The notes: a model not told the origin generated them from the letters alone. A stretch of 64,000 bases of DNA from Tenacibaculum pelagium (GCF_014062345.1 NZ_JACGLS010000005.1:62001-126000), one strand, 5' to 3'; counted from the stretch's first letter, positions 35,685-45,306 are shown. Numbers and translations: made by a program.

Positions 35685-36197
35685 TTAGATCAGTTTTTTT
35701 ACTTCTTGTTTTAAATATGCAATTGAAGTTTGAGTTGGATTCTCACTTTGAGAATAATCAATCAATACATTTTCTCGTAAATCTTTTGCAGTTTCGGCAG
35801 TTTCAGCAACTTTTCTAAGTTTTGCTATTATCGAAAGTTTTGCGGCTAAAACAGCTTTCCAACTATCTTCAGAAATATATAGTTGTTGCACTAAATTATG
35901 TTCAAACTCTTGTTCTATATTTCCAATTAAGAGTTGTAAATAGCTATTAGTGTCGGTTCCAATAGGGTTTACTCTTAATAATAATTTTGTAGGGTTTATA
36001 CGTTCACAAAACAATAGCATGCGTTCGTAAGCCTGAAGTTTTATTGGCAAGCTTTCACGTTTTTTATCAACTAAAGCGTTAAACTTTTTCTCATTATTAT
36101 CTTGTTCTATAAATCTGCTTAATATTAAATAAGCAACTCCACCAGTTATTAAAGCTGGTAATGCGTATGCTAATCCTTCAATAATTTTATCTTCCAT
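35685..36197 (-). CDS. DUF7935-like membrane-anchored protein
   Basis: From the ATG at 36197 the product has 170 residues (an upstream TTG at 36212 would add five). One N-terminal membrane helix (LAYALPALITGGVAYLILSRF) is followed by a cytoplasmic helical domain with LPIKLQAYERMLLFCERINPTKLLLRV, the pattern of the Bacteroidota-only DUF7935 family as I recall it. The start overlaps the end of the DUF3307 gene, so it is the last gene of the SatD operon. Function unknown. Confidence 0.75.
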   Translation of the reverse strand: MEDKIIEGLAYALPALITGGVAYLILSRFIEQDNNEKKFNALVDKKRESLPIKLQAYERMLLFCERINPTKLLLRVNPIGTDTNSYLQLLIGNIEQEFEHNLVQQLYISEDSWKAVLAAKLSIIAKLRKVAETAETAKDLRENVLIDYSQSENPTQTSIAYLKQEVKKLI

Positions 36198-36900
36198 AAT
36201 GCGAATATACAAGTCCTGTTAAAATAGCCAATCCAAAACTTAATAAAGTTCCGATAAGCACGTATTCTGTTAATTTTCTATCTTTTGATGCGGTTAAATC
36301 TCCAAATCTAAAAATTGATTTTGCTGCGAGTAAAAAACCTACGCCAGCCCATTGATTAATGGCTATAAATACAAATATTAATAAACGTTCTAAAAAACCA
36401 ATATATTTACCTGCGTTGGCTAAAGATTGTTCTTCAGATTTCTTTTCTTTTACAGGATTCCATTTAGAAATAATTGTATTGATAATAATAGACGAAGTGT
36501 AAGTAACAAAGATTAAGCAAGCGATTAAAAGTAAATTTTGTTGATTCATTACCTCAGAAAAATTAAAAGCAGCTGATTCATATAATAAAAAGGCGAATCC
36601 TATAAAAAGCAAATGCAAAGCCTGATCCACAAAAAATAAAATTCGTTTTGTGTTCTTTTTCTGGAGGTATACTTTTCCTAAATCAATAAGAAAATGAGAA
36701 ACGATTATTAATAATATTCCACCAATATATTTTATATTAAATTCTAATAAAAGAAATAATAATAGCGCATGAACACCTATATGTGCATATAGTTTTAAAG
36801 ATTTTATTTTCTTCTTTTTTCGATCTTTTACCCAGCTTTTAGGTTGAAAGACAAAATCGCCTAATAAATGTGCTATGAGTAGTTTTAGAAATAAAATCAT
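36187..36900 (-). CDS. DUF3307 domain-containing membrane protein
   Basis: A 237-residue protein with about six membrane helices. The N-terminal half (LIAHLLGDFVFQPKSWVKDR, then HIGVHALL and VSHFLIDLGK) carries the conserved Asp/His pattern of DUF3307 (PF11750). It overlaps SatD by 4 nt and the DUF7935 gene by 11 nt. In Bacteroidota DUF3307 and SatD commonly go together, which suggests the SatD-like protein controls this membrane protein. The transported or sensed compound is unknown. Confidence 0.85.
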   Translation of the reverse strand: MILFLKLLIAHLLGDFVFQPKSWVKDRKKKKIKSLKLYAHIGVHALLLFLLLEFNIKYIGGILLIIVSHFLIDLGKVYLQKKNTKRILFFVDQALHLLFIGFAFLLYESAAFNFSEVMNQQNLLLIACLIFVTYTSSIIINTIISKWNPVKEKKSEEQSLANAGKYIGFLERLLIFVFIAINQWAGVGFLLAAKSIFRFGDLTASKDRKLTEYVLIGTLLSFGLAILTGLVYSHYGR

Positions 36901-37514
36901 GAGTCTGCAATTTTTTGTTCCATAACCTGTCTGAATCTTTTTTCTAATTTCATAATTTCATCAAAACCAGCTCTTTTTCTACGTTCACTCGCGCTGCTTT
37001 CCGAAATATCTAATCTTTTAGCAATTACTTTTTGGGTAGCTTTAGGTGTTTCTAAATACATTTTCACATACTCAGCAGAGTTTACAGTCCAGTTATCCAT
37101 AACAAGTAAAGCTAGGCTAAAAGAAACATTAAACTCATCATCAACAGCACTCCAAGGTGTTTTAATTGCTAAGTTTTGTTTTTTTAATAAATGATCAAAA
37201 GCAAAACCAGAGTTTATAAAAGCTTCTCCATTGGCTTCAGTAATATTATTTGTGTCAAAGCTTTTTTCTCCAATACCAATTGCTAAACGAATATCTAATC
37301 CTTTTATTTTTTTAATAGCAGTTTTTAGTTCGATAGCAAAAAGAAAAGCATCAGAAACGTTTTTAATTTCTACCTGAAAACTATCGCCACGAAAAATCTC
37401 CCATGTTTTAGGAGAGCTCCCAGCAGCCTCAAAAATTTGCTTTAAAATAGGTAGCCACTCCGTAGTTAAGACTTTTCTAGAATTAATAATATCACCAGTT
37501 ATAATGCTTGTCAT
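36897..37514 (-). CDS. SatD family protein with C-terminal helix-turn-helix
   Basis: A 205-residue protein of the SatD family (PF16264, named after the streptococcal acid-tolerance operon). The N-terminal part (ITGDIINSRK, FRGDSFQVEI, DIRLAIGIGEK) resembles a nucleotide-cyclase-like ferredoxin fold without full catalytic residues. The C-terminal part (TQKVIAKRLDISESSASERRKRAG, about 166-189) looks like a DNA-binding helix-turn-helix. It is the first gene of its operon. Three evenly spaced direct repeats lie directly upstream and are candidate operators for it. Confidence 0.82.
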   Translation of the reverse strand: MTSIITGDIINSRKVLTTEWLPILKQIFEAAGSSPKTWEIFRGDSFQVEIKNVSDAFLFAIELKTAIKKIKGLDIRLAIGIGEKSFDTNNITEANGEAFINSGFAFDHLLKKQNLAIKTPWSAVDDEFNVSFSLALLVMDNWTVNSAEYVKMYLETPKATQKVIAKRLDISESSASERRKRAGFDEIMKLEKRFRQVMEQKIADS

Positions 37515-37566
37515 TATATAAATTTTAGTAAATGTAGTTTTTCTAATTCATTTTTCAAAATAATTC

Positions 37567-37640
37567 GGGTTTTAAAACGAATTATTTAATTTTCGGGTTT
37601 TAAGACGAATTTTGTTTTATTTGGGTTTTAAGACGAATTT
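37567..37640. repeat. Three 18-bp direct repeats, 28-bp period, upstream of satD-like gene
   Basis: Copies at 37567-37584, 37595-37612 and 37623-37640. Copies 2 and 3 are identical (GGGTTTTAAGACGAATTT); copy 1 differs at two bases (GGGTTTTAAAACGAATTA). The start-to-start distance is exactly 28 bp twice. They lie in the divergent gap between the SatD operon and pcrA, which fits an operator array. Confidence 0.85.
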
Positions 37641-37739
37641 ATTGAGGGAAAATAGTGAATAAAAATTGACAAATAATCTTTACAAAACCTAAAAGAATGG
37701 TTAAATTTCCGTTTTTAAAATTCTTTCAATTTTTTTCAT

Positions 37740-40064
37740 TTGAATACTTATTTAAAGCAACTTAACGAACCACAAAGAGCAGCTGTTTTGCAAAAAGATG
37801 GCCCTATGATTATTATTGCAGGAGCAGGATCTGGTAAAACAAGAGTTTTAACCTATCGTATTGCGCATTTAATGCAACAAGGAGTCGATTCATTTAATAT
37901 TTTATCGCTAACCTTTACTAACAAAGCGGCTCGTGAAATGAAAGAGCGTATTGCCGGAGTAGTTGGACATAGCGAAGCAAAGAATTTATGGATGGGAACT
38001 TTTCACTCTGTTTTTGCGCGTATTTTACGTTCAGAAGCAGATCGTTTAGGATATCCATCTAATTTTACCATTTATGACACACAAGATTCAGTTCGTTTGA
38101 TAACAGCGATTATCAAAGAAATGAATTTAGATAAAGATCGCTATAAGCCAAAACAGATTTTAAGTCGAATATCGTCGTTTAAGAATAGCTTGATAACAGT
38201 TCGCGCATACTTTAATAATTCCGATTTACAACAAGCAGATTTAGAAGCAAGCCGACCAAGAGTTGGTGATATTTATAAAGCATATGTAGAAAGATGCTTT
38301 AAATCTGGTGCGATGGATTTTGATGATTTATTATTAAGAACCAACGAGTTATTAACTCGATTCCCTGAAGTATTAGCGAAATATCAAGATCGTTTTCGTT
38401 ATATAATGGTTGATGAGTACCAAGATACCAATCATTCGCAATATTTAATAGTAAGGGCATTAGCAGATCGTTTTCAGAACATTTGTGTGGTAGGAGATGA
38501 TTCGCAAAGTATTTATAGTTTCCGTGGAGCAAACATCAATAATATCTTAAATTTTCAAAAAGATTATCCAGATGTTAAAACCTTTAAATTAGAACAAAAT
38601 TACCGATCTACAAGTAATATTGTAGAGGCTGCAAATAGTGTAATTGATAAAAATAAAACCAAGTTAGATAAAGAAGTTTGGACGGCAAACGATGCTGGAG
38701 AAAGCATTAAAATAATGCGTACAATTTCTGATGGAGAAGAAGGGCGTTTTGTAGCACAATCTATCTGGGAAAACCAAATGAACCACCAATTAACAAATGA
38801 TTCTTTTGCAATTTTATATCGTACCAATGCGCAGTCGAGAGCCATGGAAGATGCGTTGCGTAAAAAAGATATTAAGTATAAAATTTACGGAGGAATCTCT
38901 TTTTATCAGCGTAAAGAAATTAAAGATTTACTATCGTATTTACGTATGTTAATCAATCCGAATGATGAAGAAGCGTTAAAAAGAATTATCAATTATCCAG
39001 CTCGTGGAATTGGCGCAACTACGATTGATAAATTAGCGATTGCGGCAAATCATTATAATAAATCAATTTTTGAAATTTTATTAAATTTAGATAAAGTTGA
39101 TTTAAAAATAAACTCAGGAACAAAAACGAAATTAGAGAATTTTGTTCGTATGATTCAGCGTTTTCAAATTGAAGCAAAAACAAAGAATGCTTTTGAAATT
39201 GCTGATTTGGTAGTGAAGAATACGCAGTTAGTTAAAGATTTACAAAAAGACGGAACACCAGAAGGAGTTAATAAAGTTGAAAACGTTCAAGAATTATTGA
39301 ACGGAATAAAAGATTTTATTACAGATAAAATTGAAACTGGAGAGGATTCATCTTTAGCAGTGTTTTTAGAAGATGTAGCTTTAGCAACAGATTTTGATAG
39401 TGAGAAGGATGATACACCAAGAGTTTCGTTAATGACGATTCACTTATCAAAAGGATTGGAATATCCGTATGTTTATATTGTTGGTTTAGAGGAAAGTTTA
39501 TTTCCTTCGGCAATGAGTATGAATACACGTAGTGAGCTAGAAGAAGAGCGTCGATTATTTTATGTAGCTTTAACTAGAGCAGAAAAAGTAGCATATTTAA
39601 CCTATGCACAAACACGTTATCGTTGGGGTAAATTAACCGACGGTGAACCAAGTAGGTTTTTAGAAGAGATTGATGAAAAGTATGTAGAGCATATTGCTCC
39701 AAAAGCACCAGAGCCATCTGCAAATCGATTTATTGATGCGAGTTTATTTGATGATTCACCTAAAAGAATTCGTTTTCAAAAACCAATTCAGAAAAAGAGA
39801 CAAGAGTTTTTAGCTAAGAAAGCAAAACCAGCTGTGGTGCCACCAAAGGGAAAAATGAAAAAAGTTTCTGAAGTAAGCGCAAAAGCTAATTTATTTGACG
39901 GAGAAATTGTTGTTGGTAATTTTGTAGAGCACAATCGCTTCGGAACTGGTGAAGTAATTGCTTTAGAAGGAAAAGGACCCAATAAAAAAGCTGAAATAAA
40001 GTTTAGTACTGTGGGGAAGAAGAAATTATTATTACAATTCGCAAAATTAAAGGTAATCGGATAG
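37740..40064 (+). CDS. pcrA: UvrD/PcrA-type ATP-dependent DNA helicase
   Basis: A superfamily 1A 3'-5' helicase acting in nucleotide excision repair and removal of blocked replication or transcription complexes. The 774-residue protein has the Q motif LNEPQRAAV, Walker A AGAGSGKT (27-34), Walker B VDEYQD, GDDSQSIYSFRGA, QNYRST, and the late motifs TIHLSKGLEYPYV and VALTRAEK. The C-terminal Tudor-like domain for RNA polymerase binding is present (VGNFVEHNRFGTGEVIALEG). The start is TTG at 37740; the nearby upstream ATG at 37697 is out of frame and no in-frame ATG gives the expected N-terminus. Confidence 0.93.
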   Translation: MNTYLKQLNEPQRAAVLQKDGPMIIIAGAGSGKTRVLTYRIAHLMQQGVDSFNILSLTFTNKAAREMKERIAGVVGHSEAKNLWMGTFHSVFARILRSEADRLGYPSNFTIYDTQDSVRLITAIIKEMNLDKDRYKPKQILSRISSFKNSLITVRAYFNNSDLQQADLEASRPRVGDIYKAYVERCFKSGAMDFDDLLLRTNELLTRFPEVLAKYQDRFRYIMVDEYQDTNHSQYLIVRALADRFQNICVVGDDSQSIYSFRGANINNILNFQKDYPDVKTFKLEQNYRSTSNIVEAANSVIDKNKTKLDKEVWTANDAGESIKIMRTISDGEEGRFVAQSIWENQMNHQLTNDSFAILYRTNAQSRAMEDALRKKDIKYKIYGGISFYQRKEIKDLLSYLRMLINPNDEEALKRIINYPARGIGATTIDKLAIAANHYNKSIFEILLNLDKVDLKINSGTKTKLENFVRMIQRFQIEAKTKNAFEIADLVVKNTQLVKDLQKDGTPEGVNKVENVQELLNGIKDFITDKIETGEDSSLAVFLEDVALATDFDSEKDDTPRVSLMTIHLSKGLEYPYVYIVGLEESLFPSAMSMNTRSELEEERRLFYVALTRAEKVAYLTYAQTRYRWGKLTDGEPSRFLEEIDEKYVEHIAPKAPEPSANRFIDASLFDDSPKRIRFQKPIQKKRQEFLAKKAKPAVVPPKGKMKKVSEVSAKANLFDGEIVVGNFVEHNRFGTGEVIALEGKGPNKKAEIKFSTVGKKKLLLQFAKLKVIG

Positions 40065-40110
40065 CTAATCCATAATAATTACTTAATTTGCATAGATAAA
40101 TTATAGAGAA

Positions 40111-40764
40111 ATGACGTTTGATTTAGAATACAATTCAGAAAGGTCTACATTAATAATACCTGAATATGGAAGACATATCCAGAAACTAGTAAACCACTGT
40201 ATTGCTTTAGAGAGTAAAGAAGAAAGAAATACAATGGCGAAAGCGATCATAGATGTAATGGGGAATTTACAACCGCATTTACGTGATGTGCCAGATTTTA
40301 AACATAAATTATGGGATCAGTTACATATCATGGCTGATTTTAAATTAGATGTTGATTCAAAATACGAAGTTCCATCTAAAGAAGAGTTAAGAGAGAAGCC
40401 AGAAAAGATGGACTATCCTAAATCGGCTTCTAGATACCGTTATTATGGTAATAATATTCAAACCATGATCGATATTGCTTTAACTTGGGAAGAAGGAGAT
40501 AAGAGAGAAGCGTTGGTGTTTACCATTGCGAACCACATGAAAAAATGTTACTTAAACTGGAATAAAGATACTGTTGATGATACTGTTATCTTTAAACATT
40601 TATATGATTTATCTGGCGGAAAAATTGATTTAAGAGAGTCAGAAGAGAAACTGTCTGAAAGTAAAAATTTACTTAGAAAACGTAATAATCAAGGTAAAGG
40701 ACATCATAAAAATAACCAGAAAGGAAAAAGTAATTACAGTAATAATAAATACAGAAAAAAATAA
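40111..40764 (+). CDS. DUF4290 domain-containing protein
   Basis: A 217-residue Bacteroidota protein of the DUF4290 family. The helical domain covers about residues 1-180 (YNSERSTLIIPEYGRHIQKL at 7-26), and the tail is a basic Asn/Lys-rich segment (KGHHKNNQKGKSNYSNNKYR) that could bind nucleic acid. The stop is followed directly by the murA start with zero spacing, so it is expressed with murA. This pairing is common in flavobacteria. Function unknown. Confidence 0.88.
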   Translation: MTFDLEYNSERSTLIIPEYGRHIQKLVNHCIALESKEERNTMAKAIIDVMGNLQPHLRDVPDFKHKLWDQLHIMADFKLDVDSKYEVPSKEELREKPEKMDYPKSASRYRYYGNNIQTMIDIALTWEEGDKREALVFTIANHMKKCYLNWNKDTVDDTVIFKHLYDLSGGKIDLRESEEKLSESKNLLRKRNNQGKGHHKNNQKGKSNYSNNKYRKK

Positions 40765-42075
40765 ATGGCATCATTTAAAATTGAAGGAGGTCACAAATTA
40801 AACGGAACTATTACGCCTCAAGGAGCTAAAAATGAAGTATTGCAAATTTTATGTGCAGTATTATTAACACCTGAAAAAGTTGTAGTAAATAACGTTCCTG
40901 ATATTATTGATGTTAATAAACTGATTTTTATCTTAGGCGAACTAGGAGTTAAAGTAGAAAAACTAGGTAGTAATTCATATGCTTTTCAAGCGGATGAAGT
41001 TAACCTTGAATATTTAGAGTCTGCTGAATTTAAAAGAGATGGAAGTTCGTTAAGAGGTTCTATTATGATTGTTGGACCGTTATTAGCTCGTTTTGGAAGA
41101 GGGTATATTCCACGTCCGGGAGGAGATAAAATTGGCCGTCGTCGTTTAGATACACACTTCGAAGGTTTTATTCGTTTAGGAGCTAAATTCCGTTATAATA
41201 AAGAAGAATATTTCTACGGAGTAGAAACCGAAACAGGTTTAGTTGGTACCGATATGTTATTAGATGAAGCTTCGGTAACTGGTACAGCTAATATTTTAAT
41301 GGCTGCTGTATTAGCAAAAGGAACTACAACAATTTATAACGCTGCATGCGAACCATACATTCAACAATTATCTAAAATGTTGAATTCTATGGGAGCTAAA
41401 ATCTCAGGAGTAGGTTCTAATTTATTAACTATTGAAGGAGTTGAATCTTTAGGAGGATGTGAGCATAGAGTTTTACCAGATATGATTGAAATAGGATCAT
41501 GGATTGGTATGGCAGCAATGACCCGTTCTGAATTAACTATAAAAAATGTTAGCTGGAAAGATTTAGGACAAATTCCTGATGTGTTTAGAAAATTAGGAAT
41601 TAAGCTAGAGAGAAAAGGAGATGATATATATATTCCTGAACAAGAAAGTTACGAGATTCAAAATTATATTGACGGATCTGTATTAACAGTTGCAGATGCA
41701 CCTTGGCCAGGGTTTACACCAGATTTATTAAGTATTGTGTTAGTAGTTGCTACACAAGCAAAAGGAACAGTATTAATTCATCAAAAAATGTTTGAAAGCC
41801 GTTTGTTCTTTGTCGATAAATTAATCGATATGGGAGCCAAAGTAATTTTATGTGATCCGCATAGAGCTACGGTGATTGGTCACGATTTCAAATCACAATT
41901 AAAAGCAACTAAAATGACTTCACCAGATATTAGAGCAGGTATTTCATTATTAATTGCAGCTTTATCAGCAAAAGGAACATCAATAATTAATAATATTGAA
42001 CAGATAGATAGAGGATATGAGAATATTGAAGCTCGTTTAAAATCTATCGGTGCTAAGATTGAAAGAATTAATTAA
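40765..42075 (+). CDS. murA: UDP-N-acetylglucosamine 1-carboxyvinyltransferase MurA
   Basis: MurA transfers enolpyruvate from PEP to UDP-GlcNAc, the first committed step of peptidoglycan synthesis. The 436-residue protein has the Lys-Asn pair (GAKNEVLQ, Lys22/Asn23) and the RRRLDTHFEGFIRLGA segment. The loop that carries the fosfomycin-target cysteine in E. coli (PGGC) reads PGGD here (Asp121). Natural Asp variants keep activity and are insensitive to fosfomycin, so intrinsic resistance is predicted. It is directly coupled to the DUF4290 gene. murB is elsewhere (824-1834). Confidence 0.95.
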   Translation: MASFKIEGGHKLNGTITPQGAKNEVLQILCAVLLTPEKVVVNNVPDIIDVNKLIFILGELGVKVEKLGSNSYAFQADEVNLEYLESAEFKRDGSSLRGSIMIVGPLLARFGRGYIPRPGGDKIGRRRLDTHFEGFIRLGAKFRYNKEEYFYGVETETGLVGTDMLLDEASVTGTANILMAAVLAKGTTTIYNAACEPYIQQLSKMLNSMGAKISGVGSNLLTIEGVESLGGCEHRVLPDMIEIGSWIGMAAMTRSELTIKNVSWKDLGQIPDVFRKLGIKLERKGDDIYIPEQESYEIQNYIDGSVLTVADAPWPGFTPDLLSIVLVVATQAKGTVLIHQKMFESRLFFVDKLIDMGAKVILCDPHRATVIGHDFKSQLKATKMTSPDIRAGISLLIAALSAKGTSIINNIEQIDRGYENIEARLKSIGAKIERIN

Positions 42076-42099
42076 TCACTTATAAATAATAAAAACCCC

Positions 42100-43359
42100 A
42101 TGAAGAGAAATTTATTTCTTTTAGTAATTTTGTTTGCATTTACAAATGCATTTTCTCAAAAAGCTAAGTTTAAAAATGAGAAATTTGAATTAGCTTTTTC
42201 TCAACCAGAAATTTTTAAAAACTTCGAAACTTTCAGCTATGAAATTCAAGATGATGGTGTATACTGGAATCATAAATATGATGAAGATGAGAAAAAACCA
42301 GATAGTTTTAAAGATTATCCTACATTAAGATCTTTAACTCAAGGTTTAGAAATTGACGGATTAGATGAAGTTGAGAATAATGCTGATTTGCAAATAGTAG
42401 TTGGTTTTAAAGGTAGCCAATTGAAAAATAACGCAGGTGCTCTTGTTTTACAAGGGACTATGAATTTAATGATGTTTATTGATGGAGATAAATTAATTTA
42501 CAATAAAATCAGAGATGTAAATTCTACTATAACTGCATACTTAAGTAACTATCCTACAGAAAATAGATTTCTAAGAAATAAATCTAAGGCAATGATTTTA
42601 ACAAGCGAGGTTCAAAAAGATTTAAAAGAACTAAGTGTTTTATTTACAGGATCATCAAAAATAGGTTTATATTTTGGAGAATTTAGAAAAGTAAAAAAAG
42701 GTAAAGCTTCTGAATTTAATAAGATCTCTAAGCCCATAGTGGAAGAAATAATAAAGAATAAATCACCAGAAGCTTTGAATAAAGCAATTGAATTCTGGAA
42801 GAAACAGTTAGATGTTGATTTTGGAAAAAAATTAAAAGAAAAAAGAAAATTAAAAGTAATATACACTAACATAGCATCTGCATATATCTTATTAAATGAT
42901 ATAGAGAATGCTAAGAAATATGCTGATTTAGCTAAAAAGAACGCAGGGTTTTTTGATGTTTTCATGTCTGGTTATAAAGATTATTCAAAAACACAAGATT
43001 TTGTAAAGAATTATAAAACATCCGAATTTCATGAGGTTAGTAGAGAAGGAAACTATATGTATGAATTTGTATTTAAGGAAGATGGTGAGTTTGATTTAGG
43101 AAGAAAGAAAAGAAATTTCACAAAAATAGTCCTTGAAAAATTCGTTGCATATTCAGGATCTAATATAGTTTCTTTAGATAAGGGTAGAAGTCCTACCGCT
43201 AAATTATTTGTTGATGAAGAACCAACATACTTTTATACTTGTGACGATAAAGTTAAGATAGTTTTAAAAAGTGGGAAGACAATAGTTTTTAAGTTGATTA
43301 AAGGAGATTACGTTCCTTTTTATAAAGTTGAAAATGGTGATGATATTAGATTGTATTAA
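42100..43359 (+). CDS. Exported protein of unknown function with TPR-like segment
   Basis: A 419-residue protein with a clear signal peptide (residues 1-19, ending NAFSQ). The central part is mixed alpha/beta, and residues about 225-290 have a TPR-like helical stretch (NIASAYILLNDIENAKKYADLAKKNA). The C-terminal 100 residues look like a small beta domain (FKEDGEFDLGRKKRN). I do not recognise a family. It begins 24 nt after murA and ends at a terminator, so it can be co-transcribed with murA. Confidence 0.75.
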   Translation: MKRNLFLLVILFAFTNAFSQKAKFKNEKFELAFSQPEIFKNFETFSYEIQDDGVYWNHKYDEDEKKPDSFKDYPTLRSLTQGLEIDGLDEVENNADLQIVVGFKGSQLKNNAGALVLQGTMNLMMFIDGDKLIYNKIRDVNSTITAYLSNYPTENRFLRNKSKAMILTSEVQKDLKELSVLFTGSSKIGLYFGEFRKVKKGKASEFNKISKPIVEEIIKNKSPEALNKAIEFWKKQLDVDFGKKLKEKRKLKVIYTNIASAYILLNDIENAKKYADLAKKNAGFFDVFMSGYKDYSKTQDFVKNYKTSEFHEVSREGNYMYEFVFKEDGEFDLGRKKRNFTKIVLEKFVAYSGSNIVSLDKGRSPTAKLFVDEEPTYFYTCDDKVKIVLKSGKTIVFKLIKGDYVPFYKVENGDDIRLY

Positions 43360-43377
43360 TATTAATTATTTATAAAT

Positions 43378-43412
43378 AAAAAAATCGTGTCATGTTGACA
43401 CGATTTTTTTAT
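43378..43412 (+). terminator. Terminator before grpE
   Basis: Stem AAATCGTGTCA/TGACACGATTT (11 bp) with a 3-nt loop and a run of T. Confidence 0.9.
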
Positions 43413-43434
43413 TGGCAATATTATTGATAAAAGT

Positions 43435-44028
43435 ATGCTGAAGAAATTAAAGAAACGATTTACAATGAGTAAAGATCAATATACAAAAGAAGACGAACTA
43501 AAAGATGCTTTAAAAGCCGAAGAGTTTGAAGCTAATCAAGAAGAAACTCAAGAAAACGAGGAGGTTGAGGTAAAAGAAGAACCAACGACAGAAGAGTTAA
43601 TTCAAGCAGAAAAAGATAAGTATTTACGTTTATTTGCTGAGTTCGAAAACTATAAAAAACGTACCACAAAAGAGCGTATCGAACTTTTTAAAACTGCAGG
43701 ACAAGAAGTAATGACAGTTTTACTGCCAATTTTAGACGATTTTGAGCGTGCTTTGACACATATTGAAGATGATAAAGAGGCAGAAGAATTACGTAAGGGT
43801 GTATTGTTGATTTATCAAAAAATGGTAAAAACATTAGAGCAAAAAGGTTTAACAGCAATTGATGTTAAACAAGGAGATGTTTTTGACGCAGAAGTTCACC
43901 AAGCTATTACACAAATACCAGCACCTTCTGATGATTTAAAAGGTAAAGTGATTGATTGTGTAGAGAAAGGATACAAGTTAGGAGATAAGATTATCCGTCA
44001 CCCAAAAGTGGTGGTAGGACAAGCATAA
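43435..44028 (+). CDS. grpE: Nucleotide exchange factor GrpE
   Basis: GrpE releases ADP from DnaK in the Hsp70 cycle. The 197-residue protein has an acidic disordered N-terminus, a long dimerising coiled coil from about residue 60 (AEFENYKKRTTKERIELFK), and the beta-wing domain (KGYKLGDKIIRHPKVVVG) at the end. ATG at 43435 is the longest start; ATG at 43465 (MSKDQYTKEDE) is equally plausible and would drop 10 basic residues. dnaJ follows by 44 nt, and the two are probably one operon. dnaK is not in the window. Confidence 0.95.
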   Translation: MLKKLKKRFTMSKDQYTKEDELKDALKAEEFEANQEETQENEEVEVKEEPTTEELIQAEKDKYLRLFAEFENYKKRTTKERIELFKTAGQEVMTVLLPILDDFERALTHIEDDKEAEELRKGVLLIYQKMVKTLEQKGLTAIDVKQGDVFDAEVHQAITQIPAPSDDLKGKVIDCVEKGYKLGDKIIRHPKVVVGQA

Positions 44029-44072
44029 ATTAAAACTGTTGTTTGTAAAAAATAGCAGATTAGATTATTAGA

Positions 44073-45194
44073 ATGGCAAAACAAGATTATTACGAAGTAT
44101 TAGGTATTTCAAAATCGGCATCGCAGGCTGAAATTAAAAAAGCATATCGTAAAATGGCGATAAAATATCATCCAGATAAAAACCCGGATGATAAAAATGC
44201 TGAAGAAAAATTCAAGCTATGTGCTGAAGCATATGAAGTATTGAGTGATGATAATAAAAAAGCTCGTTACGATCAGTACGGTCATGCTGCTTTCGATGGT
44301 CCCCAAGGAGGTGGAGGCTTCGGAGGAGGCGGTATGAATATGGATGATATATTCAGTCAATTCGGTGATATCTTCGGCGGAGGTTTCGGTGGCTTTGGCG
44401 GAGGCGGAGGTCGACGTCAAGCTAGAGTTAAAGGAAGTAATTTACGTATTCGCGTAAAACTTACTTTAGAAGAAATTGCTAACGGAGTTGAAAAGAAAGT
44501 AAAAGTTCGTCGTAAAGTTCAAGCAGAAGGAGTTACTTATAAAACATGTACTACTTGTAATGGTTCTGGTCAGCAAATGCGAGTTACCAATACTATTTTA
44601 GGTAGAATGCAAACAGCAACTACATGTGGTACTTGTCAAGGAGCAGGAGAAATGATTGGTAGTAAACCAAACGGATCAGATGCTCAAGGATTAGTTGTTA
44701 AGGAAGAAACAGTTTCGATTAATATTCCTGAAGGAGTTACTGAAGGCGTACAATTAAAAGTAGGAGGAAAAGGGAATGAAGCTCCTGGTAAGAATTCTAT
44801 TTCTGGTGATTTATTAGTATTGATTGAAGAAATTCAGCACGATACTTTAAAAAGAGAAGGAAGTAATATTCATTACGATTTATATGTTAATTTCTCTGAA
44901 GCAGTTTTAGGAACTTCAAAAGAAGTAGAAACAGTAACAGGAAAAGTTAAAATTAAAATTGAAGCAGGTACACAATCTGGTAAAATTTTAAGATTAAAAG
45001 GAAAAGGATTACCAAGTATCGAAAGATATGGTAATGGTGACTTCTTAATTCATATAAATGTTTGGACACCTCAAGAGTTAACAAAAGAACAACGAAAATT
45101 CTTTGAACAAATGCAAGAAGATGAGAACTTTAGTCCAAATCCTCAAAAATCTGATAAATCATTTTTTGAGAAAGTTAAAGACATGTTTTCTTAA
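44073..45194 (+). CDS. dnaJ: Molecular chaperone DnaJ
   Basis: DnaJ delivers unfolded proteins to DnaK and stimulates its ATPase. The 373-residue protein has an intact J domain with HPD (33-35), a Gly/Phe-rich linker (about 75-118), a zinc-finger region and the C-terminal substrate domains. The zinc region holds only two CxxCxGxG motifs (CTTCNGSG and CGTCQGAG) where E. coli DnaJ has four, so only one zinc site can form. This shortened form is what I recall from other flavobacteria. Ends at a strong terminator. Confidence 0.96.
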   Translation: MAKQDYYEVLGISKSASQAEIKKAYRKMAIKYHPDKNPDDKNAEEKFKLCAEAYEVLSDDNKKARYDQYGHAAFDGPQGGGGFGGGGMNMDDIFSQFGDIFGGGFGGFGGGGGRRQARVKGSNLRIRVKLTLEEIANGVEKKVKVRRKVQAEGVTYKTCTTCNGSGQQMRVTNTILGRMQTATTCGTCQGAGEMIGSKPNGSDAQGLVVKEETVSINIPEGVTEGVQLKVGGKGNEAPGKNSISGDLLVLIEEIQHDTLKREGSNIHYDLYVNFSEAVLGTSKEVETVTGKVKIKIEAGTQSGKILRLKGKGLPSIERYGNGDFLIHINVWTPQELTKEQRKFFEQMQEDENFSPNPQKSDKSFFEKVKDMFS

Positions 45195-45205
45195 AAATTA
45201 ATATA

Positions 45206-45240
45206 AAACCTCAATCTTTTTTTGATTGAGGTTTCTTTTT
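45206..45240 (+). terminator. Terminator after dnaJ
   Basis: Stem AAACCTCAATC/GATTGAGGTTT, T-rich loop, then a T-run. Confidence 0.88.
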
Positions 45241-45306
45241 AAGGAAAAAAATACATTTTTCGTGTTAATTTTTTTTAAAAGCTTTTTTTTTATTAAAAAA
45301 CATTAC

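Noticed and set aside
37567..37640. Possible mini CRISPR array
   Set aside because: Only three repeats of 18 bp with 10-bp spacers and no cas genes; operator repeats fit better.
37697..37739. Upstream ATG for pcrA
   Set aside because: It is out of frame with the helicase by one base.
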